64,000 bases of DNA from Leptospira semungkisensis. Lineage in GTDB: Bacteria > Spirochaetota > Leptospiria > Leptospirales > Leptospiraceae. Both the position numbers and the translations under genes were made by a program. Shown here one piece after another: positions 28,123 through 35,855 of this stretch; position 1 is the stretch's first letter, and each line of letters opens with the position of its first letter. Below the pieces are notes generated by a model. The model saw only the letters and a list, made by a program, of their open reading frames with translations, was not told the origin of the DNA and searched no databases. The stretch lies in assembly GCF_004770055.1 (NCBI RefSeq), contig NZ_RQEP01000005.1, positions 1,302,001-1,366,000 on the forward strand, in the 5' to 3' direction.

Positions 28123-28503
28123 ATGATAATGCCAGCACCGATGTTTCAAAAAATTCCTCGTAAACTGGAGGAATTGTTGGGCCACGATGGTTCTGAAAAT
28201 TTTACGGATTTTCTAAACAAGGCGTTTGCTTATAGCAAGGAGAATGTTGTGGAGCAAGTATTCGAGAGATTTGAAAGAAGATTGTCCGAAGAGATCAATA
28301 CGTTTCGCGTCGAAATGAAAACCGACATGGCCAATCTTCGTTCGGAATTTAAAACCGAAATGGCTGAAATGAAAGGTGAGCTCAAAGGAGAGATCAGTTT
28401 GCTACGCGCAGATATGTACAGGCTAAACTCCATGCAGATCAAATGGTCTTTGGCAACCATGGTGGCTTTAACCGGGATATTTGCGTTAATTGTAAAAGTG
28501 TAA
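28123..28503 (+). CDS. Coiled-coil protein with C-terminal membrane anchor
   Basis: 126 residues. The N-terminal half is soluble and helical. Residues ~52-100 form a heptad-like coiled coil with short repeats (KTDMANLRSEFKTEMAEMKGELKGEISLLRADM), and the last ~20 residues (SLATMVALTGIFALIVKV) are a single transmembrane helix, so it is tail-anchored. Several Leptospira-specific proteins have this layout, like the mitochondrial DUF1640-type coiled-coil anchors. Function is unknown. The start ATG 28123 (an ATG also at 28129) follows GAGGAG and a notable inverted repeat. Confidence 0.6.
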   Translation: MIMPAPMFQKIPRKLEELLGHDGSENFTDFLNKAFAYSKENVVEQVFERFERRLSEEINTFRVEMKTDMANLRSEFKTEMAEMKGELKGEISLLRADMYRLNSMQIKWSLATMVALTGIFALIVKV

Positions 28504-28520
28504 TAAGAGATACTCTTATT
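28502..28520. terminator. Hairpin spanning the ends of two convergent genes
   Basis: Arms AATAAGAG (28502-28509) and CTCTTATT (28513-28520), 3-nt loop. It overlaps the + strand stop TAA (28501-28503) and the minus-strand stop (28516-28518). Confidence 0.5.
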
Positions 28521-29211
28521 GCTTCTTTAGGTTTTGTATTGCTCGGCCTGCGATCTCTTTGCGGAGATCCTGAGCCTTCTTTCTCGAAGTTATTGTTTCT
28601 TCCAAGACTTCTGCAGGTGCGGTGCTCGGGTGTCCTGCGGAAAATGGGGGAGCCGGATTGTATTCCAAGATCAACTGAATCTCTTCAGCTGCTTTCTTGC
28701 TTTGGAGTTCAGCAACCAGAGAAAGTGCAAAGTCAATCCCTGCCGTAACTCCTCCTCCCGAGGCACGATCCTTATCGAGGACCACTCTATCTTTTTTCAC
28801 TTCTACTTCAGGAAAGAGCTCTAGCACATCTAAAGAAAGCCAATGACTTGTGGCCTGATAGCCTTTCAATAATCCAGCAGAAGCAAGTACCAATGAGCCA
28901 GTGCAAACTGAAGTGAGATAACTTGCTTTTTCTGCCTTTGCTTTCAACCAAGAGAGAATTTTCTGATTCTCCATGAGGCGGTTGACCCCGAGGCCTCCAG
29001 GAACCAATACTAGATCGAAATCAGGAGATTCCTCCAGGTTTAGATCGGGGATGAAAAACATTCCTCTTTCAGAGCGGATTGGATCCTTGGATTCCGCCAC
29101 CAGGGAAACCTTGGCACCTTTCATTCTAGAAAATACTTCGTAGGGGCCGACCATATCCAGAGGGGTCAGATCCGGAAAAATTAAGATCCCAATATGAAAT
29201 TCAGAAGACAT
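28516..29211 (-). CDS. DJ-1/PfpI-family protein, isonitrile-hydratase-like
   Basis: 231 residues from the ATG at 29211; a longer form from 29280 adds 23 residues unlike the family. Motifs match the InhA (isonitrile hydratase) branch of DJ-1/PfpI: FPDLTPLDMVGPYEVF (with the conserved Asp), DLVLVPGG, nucleophile SVCTGSLVLASAGLLKG and ASHWLSLD, plus GGGVTAGIDFAL downstream. The InhA enzyme hydrates isonitriles to N-substituted formamides; whether this one does is unknown, and some relatives are AraC-type regulators that have lost the DNA-binding half. Here no DNA-binding domain is present. Confidence 0.85.
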   Translation of the reverse strand: MSSEFHIGILIFPDLTPLDMVGPYEVFSRMKGAKVSLVAESKDPIRSERGMFFIPDLNLEESPDFDLVLVPGGLGVNRLMENQKILSWLKAKAEKASYLTSVCTGSLVLASAGLLKGYQATSHWLSLDVLELFPEVEVKKDRVVLDKDRASGGGVTAGIDFALSLVAELQSKKAAEEIQLILEYNPAPPFSAGHPSTAPAEVLEETITSRKKAQDLRKEIAGRAIQNLKKQ

Positions 29212-29322
29212 GATCAAAGAAGAAGTTTCGGAAAGGGTTCTGCAAGTTGAAATTATCGAATTTGCGTGTAGTTCCGGCATATCGGAGCAAAATTCCTTCT
29301 TCCTTTGTTTGTTACAGATCTT

Positions 29323-29343
29323 AATATCCTAATTTGGGATATT
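29323..29343. promoter_or_regulatory. Candidate operator 1 for the Xre regulator
   Basis: Perfect inverted repeat AATATCC-N7-GGATATT in the 159-nt divergent gap between the DJ-1 gene and the Xre gene. The spacing of about 14 bp between arm centres suits an HTH dimer. Confidence 0.5.
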
Positions 29344-29348
29344 CTAAA

Positions 29349-29368
29349 ATAGGAAGTACAATTCCTAT
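29349..29368. promoter_or_regulatory. Candidate operator 2, overlapping the Xre ribosome-binding site
   Basis: Perfect inverted repeat ATAGGAA-N6-TTCCTAT ending 2 nt before the TTG start at 29371. It includes the AGGAAG Shine-Dalgarno-like sequence, so a bound dimer or RNA hairpin would block translation initiation. Confidence 0.5.
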
Positions 29369-29370
29369 GT

Positions 29371-29670
29371 TTGGCCAAGACGATCTATACAGAAGAATAC
29401 AAGATCTTTCAACGCTTATTAAAGAAGGCGAGGGAGGAGTCTGGCCTGACCCAAATCGAAGTCGCTCAGGCGTTAGATGCTCCACAATCCTTTGTTTCTA
29501 AGATAGAGGCCGGAGATAGAAGGATAGATGTGATAGAATTCTGGCGATTGGCAAGATTGTATAAAAAGCCTTACGACTTCTTCTTCCGATTCGAAGAGAA
29601 ATTAGAATCCAAGCCCAAGAAAAAATCTCTCAAAGCCGCAAGCTCTCTTAAGAAGAAGAGCAGATCCTGA
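29371..29670 (+). CDS. Xre-family helix-turn-helix transcriptional regulator
   Basis: 99 residues, TTG start. Residues ~12-66 are a Cro/CI-type HTH: LLKKAREESGLTQIEVAQALDAPQSFVSKIEAGDRRIDVIEFWRLARLY, with recognition helix around QSFVSKIEAG. The C-terminus is very basic (KPKKKSLKAASSLKKKSRS). No partner toxin or phage genes adjoin it, so it looks like a stand-alone, probably autoregulated repressor with two inverted repeats just upstream. The targets are unknown; the divergent DJ-1 gene is the obvious candidate. Confidence 0.85.
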   Translation: MAKTIYTEEYKIFQRLLKKAREESGLTQIEVAQALDAPQSFVSKIEAGDRRIDVIEFWRLARLYKKPYDFFFRFEEKLESKPKKKSLKAASSLKKKSRS

Positions 29671-29790
29671 TCTTTATCAATTGCATTTCATTCTCTTGGG
29701 AGCCAAACTAATCGGCTTTTCAGTAGAAAAGAAGTAGCCATCAGTAAACCGGAATTTAAAAGAAAGCATCCGCTTTTGCGGTTATGCGAA

Positions 29791-30801
29791 ATGAAACGAA
29801 TTGAAATTAAATCCTTAGCTCCTTGGACGTATGGGGCGAGTATCGTATTCACTGCGATCCTGTTTTTCTTTCTGGGCAGACTCAGCTTGGACAAGATCGA
29901 ATCTTCACTTGCTGATCCTTTTTCGAGTTCAGAAGTTTTTGAGTCCCCGGCACTCTTCTTAAGACCCCATCTTCTTCTTAAAAATGTCCGTTTTCATTGG
30001 CAAAAAGGGATCTATGTGGATGCGGAGAAGCTCGCCCTTGAGGCGATCTCGAAATCGGGAAACATTCTCGCCTTTGATAGACCAGAATCTTTTAGTTTAA
30101 AAATTCTTTCCGGAGAGATCCGGATCCCTTATGGAAGTTTGGAGAAATTGATCAATGGCAGGTTGCTCGCCTTTGCGGATTCTCCTCTTCGCAAAATACA
30201 TATCTCTCCGATTTTTCATAAAGGTACTTGGAAACTCAAAATGAGCGGAGAGGTCAAACTGGTTGTTTGGGTAGCTTTTGAAGGAATAGCAAATATGAAG
30301 ATCGATTCCGAATCGGGAAGGATACTTCTCGAAAATGAATCCCTTCAGGCCCTGCTCAATCCGTATACCAAAGAACTGTTAAATACTGTAGGAGTTTCTT
30401 TTGAAGATCTGATTCGTTTCCCGAAAGGAAAGGGTCTTGTGATCTCAGGAAATCGGATCTTCTTCGAACCATTCTCCGTTTTTCCCGATCCAGCTGTGGA
30501 AGGAAGGATCGCCGAAATTAAGTTAAACGAAGAGACATTGCAGATAGGCTTCGTTCAGGAACAAGAACTGCCGCTTCCTAAGACCAATTCCAAGAACTAT
30601 ATCTATGTTCTCGGGGGGAAGCTTCTCTTCGGAGGGATCCAAGTCCACCAAGGCAGGATACTCTTGCAGGATAAGAATGAATCTTCTCCCTTTGAATTCT
30701 CTTTTGCCCAGTATCGCAAGACTCTCTCTTTATCCGAAGTAAAAATGGAAGAAGATGGAAGTGTTTTGATATCTATGCCGGATTCTTCACCTTTAGATTG
30801 A
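29791..30801 (+). CDS. Exported single-anchor protein, function unknown
   Basis: 336 residues from ATG 29791 (a TTG at 29776 would add five). One N-terminal transmembrane anchor (WTYGASIVFTAILFFFLGRLSL), then a long beta-rich domain with repeated SLEKLINGRLL and KLKMSGEVKLVVWVAFEGIANMKIDSES-type strands. This resembles envelope lipid-binding-type domains (DUF2993/AsmA-like), but the similarity is only in style. Probably periplasmic. The neighbours are the Xre regulator and the ankyrin lipoprotein; no common role is visible. Confidence 0.6.
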   Translation: MKRIEIKSLAPWTYGASIVFTAILFFFLGRLSLDKIESSLADPFSSSEVFESPALFLRPHLLLKNVRFHWQKGIYVDAEKLALEAISKSGNILAFDRPESFSLKILSGEIRIPYGSLEKLINGRLLAFADSPLRKIHISPIFHKGTWKLKMSGEVKLVVWVAFEGIANMKIDSESGRILLENESLQALLNPYTKELLNTVGVSFEDLIRFPKGKGLVISGNRIFFEPFSVFPDPAVEGRIAEIKLNEETLQIGFVQEQELPLPKTNSKNYIYVLGGKLLFGGIQVHQGRILLQDKNESSPFEFSFAQYRKTLSLSEVKMEEDGSVLISMPDSSPLD

Positions 30802-30982
30802 GTCCGCTTATCATTTAGAAATAAATTTTAGACATATCCAGTTTGTATGATCTACTAACTCTGCGCTGCTTGATTTTTGTACATTCAGAAATTTTAAACT
30901 ACTAAAAACATAAAATTTCCATCTCGGGAAAAAAACGGGAACTCTCTCGGGTCTTGTGTGTATCAGCGTGGAGGAATAGACC

Positions 30983-31495
30983 GTGAGTTACCTAAAGAAC
31001 AAAAAAAATCCATTTATTGAAGAGTTTAGATCAGCCAAGAAGATCTTGGTATCGGCCATTTTCTTATTGAGTTGCGGCCTCTTCGGATGCACCCTTTCTA
31101 CTGTTCGCCAAGGATATCCTTCCGACTATGTTTATAAAGGGGACCTAAGAGGCCTTAAGGTTACTCTCACAAAAGGACATTCTATAAATACAAGGGATCC
31201 TTATACACAGAACTACACTCCTCTGATGATTGCCGCGAGAGAAGGAGAAATTGCAATTGCAGAGTTCTTGATCAAGAACGGAGCGGATGTAAATGCAAAG
31301 ACGAGGGATGGTCATACTGCTCTTATGATGGCGGCTTATAATCGAAATCCGGAATTCGTGGAGTTATTGCTAAGGAACGGAGCAAAGGTGAATGTAAGAA
31401 GCATACAGGGCCATACTGCTTATTCTGAAGTTACCTTGGATGATTCCGTTCGAGTTAAGGAGTTGCTTAGTACCTTCGGTGCTAAGTCCAGATAA
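30983..31495 (+). CDS. Ankyrin-repeat lipoprotein
   Basis: 170 residues, GTG start with GGAGG (30970-30974) 8 nt upstream. A longish N-terminus is followed by the hydrophobic segment ILVSAIFLLSCGLFGC, whose LFGC is a good lipobox. The mature protein is three ankyrin repeats: NYTPLMIAAREGEIAIAEFLIKNGADVN, DGHTALMMAAYNRNPEFVELLLRNGAKVN and QGHTAYSEVTLDDSVRVKELLSTFGAK. These bind proteins; being lipid-anchored outside the cytoplasm it probably has an envelope partner. It shares a base with the next gene (TAATG), so a two-lipoprotein operon. Confidence 0.85.
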   Translation: MSYLKNKKNPFIEEFRSAKKILVSAIFLLSCGLFGCTLSTVRQGYPSDYVYKGDLRGLKVTLTKGHSINTRDPYTQNYTPLMIAAREGEIAIAEFLIKNGADVNAKTRDGHTALMMAAYNRNPEFVELLLRNGAKVNVRSIQGHTAYSEVTLDDSVRVKELLSTFGAKSR

Positions 31496-31815
31496 TGAAA
31501 TCCTTCGTTATTATTGCCTTTCTTTGGATCGCGTTAGGATCTTGCTCTAATGATTCTGCCTGCGATCGAGGCTGCAATAATAACCTTTCCGTTTGTCTTT
31601 TGTTAACAAAGGGATCTAAAAGTCCTCTCGGAGTTTACTATATATGCGAAACCTTTCATACTTCTTGCGTAAATGCATGCTACTATTCCGGCACGAACGT
31701 TAGAACTTATCGTGGAGGAAGTTCTCGAGGAGGCTCAGGCGGAGGATCCGGAGGGGACGGTGGAGAAAGTGGCGGCCATGGGGGAGGAGGTCACGGAGAA
31801 GGAACTATATTTTAG
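31495..31815 (+). CDS. Small lipoprotein with Cys-rich core and Gly/Ser/His-rich tail
   Basis: 106 residues. Signal peptide MKSFVIIAFLWIALGSC with lipobox GSC. The mature domain has seven further Cys within about 50 residues (SACDRGCNNNLSVC, YICETF, TSCVNAC), then a low-complexity tail of about 30 residues made of Gly, Ser and some His (repeats of GGSGG and GHGGGGHG). His/Gly-rich tails can bind metal, but this is inference. No family recognised. Translationally coupled to the ankyrin lipoprotein. Confidence 0.7.
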   Translation: MKSFVIIAFLWIALGSCSNDSACDRGCNNNLSVCLLLTKGSKSPLGVYYICETFHTSCVNACYYSGTNVRTYRGGSSRGGSGGGSGGDGGESGGHGGGGHGEGTIF

Positions 31816-31880
31816 ATTTTCTTAAAACTCTTTTGAAAATAAGAGCCATAGATTACTCACAAGACCCTGGAATGAAAAAA

Positions 31881-31909
31881 AGAAGAGACCGAAAATACCG
31901 GTCTCTTCT
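31881..31909 (-). terminator. Rho-independent terminator of the minus-strand fatty-acid hydroxylase
   Basis: Perfect 11-bp stem AGAAGAGACCG / CGGTCTCTTCT, 7-nt loop. On the minus strand the stem is followed by a run of seven T (the AAAAAAA at 31875-31880 on +, including the adjoining base of the stem). It lies between convergent genes. Confidence 0.85.
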
Positions 31910-31923
31910 AAAGATATAAAGAG

Positions 31924-32760
31924 CTATTTTGCAAAGCCAATTTGGGAGGCTTTTGCTTCAAATTTTTCTTCTTTTCTCTCCGCTACCTCATCAAAGTACG
32001 TTTCGTAATTCGGGAAATTCGTTCCCATGATCCTATCCCAGAAGTTGAAGTATAGACTGTAATTTCCATGAAACTTCTGATGATGTTGGTTATGGTGGGT
32101 AGAGGTATTGATCCACTTGGTTATCGGATGACTTGCCCATCCTTTAGGCAAGAATTCATATCCAAGATGCCACCAGATATTCATGACCATCGCATAGAAT
32201 GTATGGAACAGGAAGACTCCGAAATGGATCGGAACCAAACTGATAAACGGGACTACATATACTGCTTCTAAAAACGCCTCAGCCCAATGGAAATTATAAG
32301 CTGCCAAGGGAGAAGGGTTTACCGATTTATGATGAATTGCATGTACGAAGGTATAGACCTTTTTGTGATGCATAAGTCTATGAGCCCAGTAGAACCAGGT
32401 TTCGTGCCAGATAGTGATCAGAACAAAGCTCAAGATCGCGTAAGCCCAACCGTAATCTGAAATCTTAAAATATAAGGCCTTAGGAATATATCCTAACTTT
32501 TGAAGACTGAAAGAAATCACTGCAACCAGACTGAACATTACCATAGTCACAGCGGACTGTTTGATCTCGAAGACTACCTTTTCCCATTTAGGGAAACTTT
32601 TCTGGATCCTGAACTTATCGAAGTATCCTTTCTTCCAGACCCAAAAGATAAAAAATGCGAGTCCCGCAAGAGGGTAATACCTAATAAAATTCATACTAAG
32701 TTGAAAAAGCCCGAAGTTTCGGACACATTCCCAACCAAAATCGCAAGCGTTGATACTCAT
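31924..32760 (-). CDS. Fatty-acid hydroxylase / sterol desaturase family membrane protein
   Basis: 278 residues, several transmembrane helices. Di-iron oxygenase of the fatty-acid-hydroxylase superfamily. His clusters: HETWFYWAHRLMHHKKVY, HAIHHKSVNPSP, then HWAEAF and the C-terminal NTSTHHNQHHQKFHGNYSLYFNFWDRIMGTNF. It inserts oxygen into lipids or sterol-like compounds; the substrate is unknown. It has a close paralogue at 48369-49217 in this window. The AraC-type regulator gene lies directly upstream on the same strand (104-nt gap with a hairpin). A strong terminator follows. Confidence 0.9.
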   Translation of the reverse strand: MSINACDFGWECVRNFGLFQLSMNFIRYYPLAGLAFFIFWVWKKGYFDKFRIQKSFPKWEKVVFEIKQSAVTMVMFSLVAVISFSLQKLGYIPKALYFKISDYGWAYAILSFVLITIWHETWFYWAHRLMHHKKVYTFVHAIHHKSVNPSPLAAYNFHWAEAFLEAVYVVPFISLVPIHFGVFLFHTFYAMVMNIWWHLGYEFLPKGWASHPITKWINTSTHHNQHHQKFHGNYSLYFNFWDRIMGTNFPNYETYFDEVAERKEEKFEAKASQIGFAK

Positions 32761-32834
32761 GCTTCCTCCGAATGATCGAGGAAATTGTATCTCGGGTCTT
32801 GAAAAGAGTCGTCCTCTCCGATCGGATCGGAAGG

Positions 32835-32870
32835 AAATAAAGGTCCGGACCGATCAAACCGGACTTATTT
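32835..32870 (-). terminator. Hairpin at the end of the AraC-family gene
   Basis: Minus strand: AAATAA-GTCCGG / CCGGAC-(CT)-TTATTT, 12 bp with a small bulge and 10-nt loop. It overlaps the stop codon of the AraC gene (32865-32867). No clean T run, so possibly an attenuator before the hydroxylase gene. Confidence 0.45.
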
Positions 32871-33971
32871 GCTCTTTTTTTTACGGATTTTACTTCGGTA
32901 TTCGGAAGGAGTGAAGCCGGTTTCCTTGCGAAAAACATCGTTAAAAGTGGATTTGGAGCGAAATCCTGAAGAGTAGGCGATGGAAAGCAAAACTTCCTGC
33001 GGATCAGATTCTATTCTTTGTTTTGCCTCTTCTACCCTATGCTCGTTCAATAATTGAAAAAAATTCTTTCCGATTTCATTGTTCAGATATTCGGAAAGTT
33101 GGTGGGTGCTGATCTCGAGTTTGCTCGCTAAGAATCCGAGGGTAAGATCTTCCTTTAGGAAAACCTTTTCGTTTTGGAAGAGATTCTCTAAATTGCGCTT
33201 GATACTCTCTAGATCCAATCCGTTCAACTGCGAAGCTTTGTATTTCTTCTCTTCTTCTACCACTTTTCTGACTTCCAAAAAGAATTCTGGAAATCCTTGG
33301 CGAAGAATATAGAGAGCGCATAAAAAGATCCCGATCAGAGAGCCGACTCCTTCTAATCCTCTTATGGATCCGATAAGCACTGAAAAGAATCCATAGAGAA
33401 GAATAAATAGAGTAAAAGAAGCAACTCCGAAGATCGTCAGCATTCTGGCGTCCTTATAGACGACGCAGTATCTAACTTCTGTAAACAGTTTGAATAATAT
33501 AGAGAACAAGAAAGTAAACATTACGCCCATGGTGCTGAGCACTGGGATCTTTAAGAATAATGGAAGACCAGTGCTTTGCATATTTTGTAAGAGCGCGATC
33601 TTTTCGGGGCCGTTGGAAAGATAAAACGGAAGCATCCAAAGTAATACTCCGAGTGCAGGAAGCGTCTTTAGATATAGGATCTTTTTAGGTTCGGGAGGAT
33701 TTCCCATGGCAAGAAGAAGATAACGTTCTAGAAAGGGGCCCATCAATGCTGAGATAGGAAGATGGGTCAGATACAGACCCGGAAAGAATACGATCATCTT
33801 GCAAGTAAGTAAGAATGCGTGAGTGAGAAAGATCCCGACTAAGAAGAAAATGAAAGCGAGTAAATTTTGTTTTTCTCCTCTGGGAGAGGAGAAGATCTCC
33901 CCTAAAGAAAATAGAAAAGCGAGACCGATCGAGAAAGCCAGGAATAAGGATGTAGGTGAAAAATTCGCCAT
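32865..33971 (-). CDS. AraC-family regulator with seven-helix membrane N-terminus
   Basis: 368 residues. The first ~220 form about seven transmembrane helices, and the last ~100 an AraC HTH domain: the first helix pair includes LGFLASKLEISTHQLSEYLNNEIGKNFFQLLNEHRVEEAKQRI, and the second is LLSIAYSSGFRSKSTFNDVFRKETGFTPSEYR, the canonical AraC/XylS signature. This layout (membrane receptor plus AraC domain) suggests direct sensing of a lipophilic or envelope ligand with DNA binding. It is directly upstream of the fatty-acid hydroxylase, so regulation of that gene is a reasonable inference. The gene before it (vapC) ends 6 nt away. Confidence 0.85.
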   Translation of the reverse strand: MANFSPTSLFLAFSIGLAFLFSLGEIFSSPRGEKQNLLAFIFFLVGIFLTHAFLLTCKMIVFFPGLYLTHLPISALMGPFLERYLLLAMGNPPEPKKILYLKTLPALGVLLWMLPFYLSNGPEKIALLQNMQSTGLPLFLKIPVLSTMGVMFTFLFSILFKLFTEVRYCVVYKDARMLTIFGVASFTLFILLYGFFSVLIGSIRGLEGVGSLIGIFLCALYILRQGFPEFFLEVRKVVEEEKKYKASQLNGLDLESIKRNLENLFQNEKVFLKEDLTLGFLASKLEISTHQLSEYLNNEIGKNFFQLLNEHRVEEAKQRIESDPQEVLLSIAYSSGFRSKSTFNDVFRKETGFTPSEYRSKIRKKKSK

Positions 33972-33977
33972 ATCAGA

Positions 33978-34343
33978 TCAAACTTCGCCGATGCCGATCT
34001 TTTCTGCGGCCTTGTTTAAGTACAAATCTGCAGAATACAATCTGGCGCTACCTAATGCGCAGCTTGCCAAAAGATGAGCGTCTATCCAGCCAATCCCATT
34101 TCCCGCTAAGGAATTTCTTTCGGAAAAGATCATGGCCTCTTGGTGATTCGCCGTGGGAACTTCTATCAATTGGGAATACTCGGTCAAAAAAGCACTCTTA
34201 TTCTTAAAATTTCCCAGGCTCAGTTCTCCTTCCACCATGGGATGGCGTCGAACCAAACCCGATTGGAGTAGTTCGACGAGCTTTGGGTCCGATTTACGAA
34301 AATGATTGATCCAAACAGAAGTGTCTACCAGCACTCCGCTCAT
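33978..34343 (-). CDS. vapC: VapC-type PIN-domain ribonuclease toxin
   Basis: 121 residues. PIN-domain RNase: acidic residues in VDTSVWINHF (Asp7), the EGEL motif (Glu), DAHLLASC (Asp) and SADLY (Asp), all in the expected order. VapC toxins cleave tRNA or rRNA; the target here is unknown. The start ATG lies inside the antitoxin's last codons (4-nt overlap), so expression is coupled. It is followed 6 nt later by the AraC gene. Confidence 0.9.
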   Translation of the reverse strand: MSGVLVDTSVWINHFRKSDPKLVELLQSGLVRRHPMVEGELSLGNFKNKSAFLTEYSQLIEVPTANHQEAMIFSERNSLAGNGIGWIDAHLLASCALGSARLYSADLYLNKAAEKIGIGEV

Positions 34344-34543
34344 TTAACGCCTTTTCTGCGAGTCGGTCCTTCCGCTTTTGGATCACTTCCTCCTAAAAGG
34401 GCTAGTCTTTCCGCAGATTTTTCTCGGATCAGGGCGCGTAGACCTTCCTGCACTAGACGAGTTTTTTCTTGGATGCCGGTGTACATTTGAGCGCTATGGA
34501 TCAGCTCGTCCGGAATATAAAGAGTGGTTTTGACAGCTAACAT
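34340..34543 (-). CDS. vapB: VapB-type ribbon-helix-helix antitoxin
   Basis: 67 residues: the N-terminal beta-strand VKTTLYIPDELIHSAQMY is typical of RHH/VapB DNA-binding domains, and the helix-rich second half (LVQEGLRALIREKSAERLALLGG) is the toxin-binding part. It neutralises vapC and with it represses the pair. The ATG at 34543 lies 7 nt downstream of a perfect -10 box, so the message should be leaderless or almost so. Confidence 0.85.
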   Translation of the reverse strand: MLAVKTTLYIPDELIHSAQMYTGIQEKTRLVQEGLRALIREKSAERLALLGGSDPKAEGPTRRKGVK

Positions 34544-34568
34544 ATATGGTATTATATGGTGAATATGG
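34544..34568. promoter_or_regulatory. Three phased ATATGG half-sites over the vapBC promoter
   Basis: ATATGG at 34544, 34554 and 34563 (centre spacings 10 and 9 bp, one helix turn), covering the -10 and the predicted start. Likely autorepression operator for VapB-VapC. Confidence 0.55.
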
Positions 34569-34580
34569 ATGTAATGTCAA
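34551..34580 (-). promoter_or_regulatory. Consensus sigma-70 promoter of vapBC, leaderless
   Basis: On the minus strand TTGACA (34580-34575), an 18-bp spacer and TATAAT (34556-34551), both perfect consensus. The ATG of vapB begins at 34543, only 7 nt after the -10, so the expected transcript start falls at or next to the start codon. Confidence 0.8.
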
Positions 34581-34796
34581 GCTCCAGGGCCGGAAAAGTG
34601 GTTCCGAGAAATAGAAATGGCTTCTCACTTCTTATCTATCTTACAAATTAGAAGAAGAGACAGAATTTCGAAGCTTGGGCCATTAACTTATGTCGCATAT
34701 GAGTGTTTGAAATTCTCGGGACCTGGAAAAAATCCTTCTAAAAGACTTCCCCCTTGCATAAATAATGCCATCTTCCTCGACATCTTGGCTAAAACC
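34581..34796. other. Intergenic region with no gene seen
   Basis: Between vapBC (minus) and the tRNA/translation operon (plus). Together with the flanking promoters the gene-free stretch runs 34544-34867. No ribosome-binding-site-supported reading frame or long repeat is visible in the central part. Confidence 0.6.
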
Positions 34797-34826
34797 TTGA
34801 CCGGGGACCCTGGGTAAAAATACTGT
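34797..34826 (+). promoter_or_regulatory. Promoter of the tRNA-secE-nusG-rpl operon
   Basis: TTGACC (34797-34802), 18-bp spacer, TACTGT (34821-34826), about 42 nt before tRNA-Thr. No other good promoter occurs between here and secE. Confidence 0.55.
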
Positions 34827-34867
34827 GTATTTCTAGCTCCTCTTCCGGGAGCCGGGTAGTGAGACAT

Positions 34868-34939
<72 letters not shown>

Positions 34940-34949
34940 TAGTTCTAAT

Positions 34950-35020
<71 letters not shown>

Positions 35021-35062
35021 GAGCTCTTCTCCGGAACCTAGAATGTAGGAAGGATTTATTAA

Positions 35063-35245
35063 GTGAAGTTAGGCGCATTTATACAAGAATGTAGAGAGGA
35101 ACTGAAGAAAGTTCAGTGGCCGAACAGACAAGAAGTGATGCAATCTACTTTTGTAGTGTTGGGCACCGTATTATTTTTCTCCGCATTTCTTTTTCTTTCG
35201 GATACTGCGTTTGTAAAACTCCTGACCGGATTCTGGAATCTGTAA
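35063..35245 (+). CDS. secE: Preprotein translocase subunit SecE
   Basis: 60 residues, GTG start with AGGAAGG (35048-35054) 8 nt upstream. Small membrane subunit of the Sec translocon that clamps SecY. The conserved cytoplasmic amphipathic motif is [27 protein letters not shown], followed by one transmembrane helix (the single-helix form usual outside enterobacteria). Gene order secE-nusG-rplK is standard. Confidence 0.95.
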   Translation: MKLGAFIQECREELKKVQWPNRQEVMQSTFVVLGTVLFFSAFLFLSDTAFVKLLTGFWNL

Positions 35246-35260
35246 GGGCAGAGGACTAGT

Positions 35261-35815
35261 GTGGTAACTATGGGTGATTTGAAATGGTATGCGTTACAGA
35301 CTTATTCCGGTCATGAGAATAAGGTCCAGAAAAATCTGGAGAAACTAGTCCAACAGCGCAAGCTGGAGGAGAAGATTTCTCAAGTGCGTATTCCAACCAT
35401 GGAAGTCGCCGAGATGAAGAACGGCAAGAAGAAGGTCACTAAGAAGAAACTCATGCCGGGTTACGTTCTTGTTGAGATGGATATGGACGAGGACCTTCGC
35501 TTCATGATCCAGAGTCTTCCTTCCGTTTCCACTTTTGTGGGATCGAAAGATGGAGGGCCAGAGCCTCTTTCCGTAGACGAGGTAAAAAACCTATTCGCGG
35601 AAACTGGTGAATACAAATCCGAGGAGCCTGTAAGCCCTCGTTTATTGTTCAAAGTGGGAGACAACCTGAAGATTATCGACGGGCCTTTCGCTAATTTTAC
35701 CGGAGTCGTAGATGAGATCTTCCCTGATAAAGGAAGACTCAGAGTGAAAGTGGAGATCTTCGGTCGCTCCACTCCTGTAGAACTAGATTATCTACAGGTT
35801 AAAACCGAACCCTGA
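35261..35815 (+). CDS. nusG: Transcription termination/antitermination factor NusG
   Basis: 184 residues. NGN domain ([22 protein letters not shown] ... [30 protein letters not shown]) followed by a C-terminal KOW domain ([49 protein letters not shown]). It binds RNA polymerase to suppress pausing and couples to Rho and ribosomes through the KOW domain. The GTG at 35261 has GAGG 6 nt upstream and is preferred over ATG 35270. Confidence 0.96.
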   Translation: MVTMGDLKWYALQTYSGHENKVQKNLEKLVQQRKLEEKISQVRIPTMEVAEMKNGKKKVTKKKLMPGYVLVEMDMDEDLRFMIQSLPSVSTFVGSKDGGPEPLSVDEVKNLFAETGEYKSEEPVSPRLLFKVGDNLKIIDGPFANFTGVVDEIFPDKGRLRVKVEIFGRSTPVELDYLQVKTEP

Positions 35816-35855
35816 CCGGTGGGAAACCGGGAGAAACAAATAAGGTGTTTCGCCA

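Noticed and set aside
28423..28503. Membrane-protein shadow frames around 28443-28824
   Set aside because: They overlap better-supported genes on both strands and have no ribosome-binding site or known motif.
34617..34817. Open frame of 66 codons before the tRNA operon
   Set aside because: No ribosome-binding site, no family resemblance, and it overlaps the likely promoter of the tRNA-secE operon.
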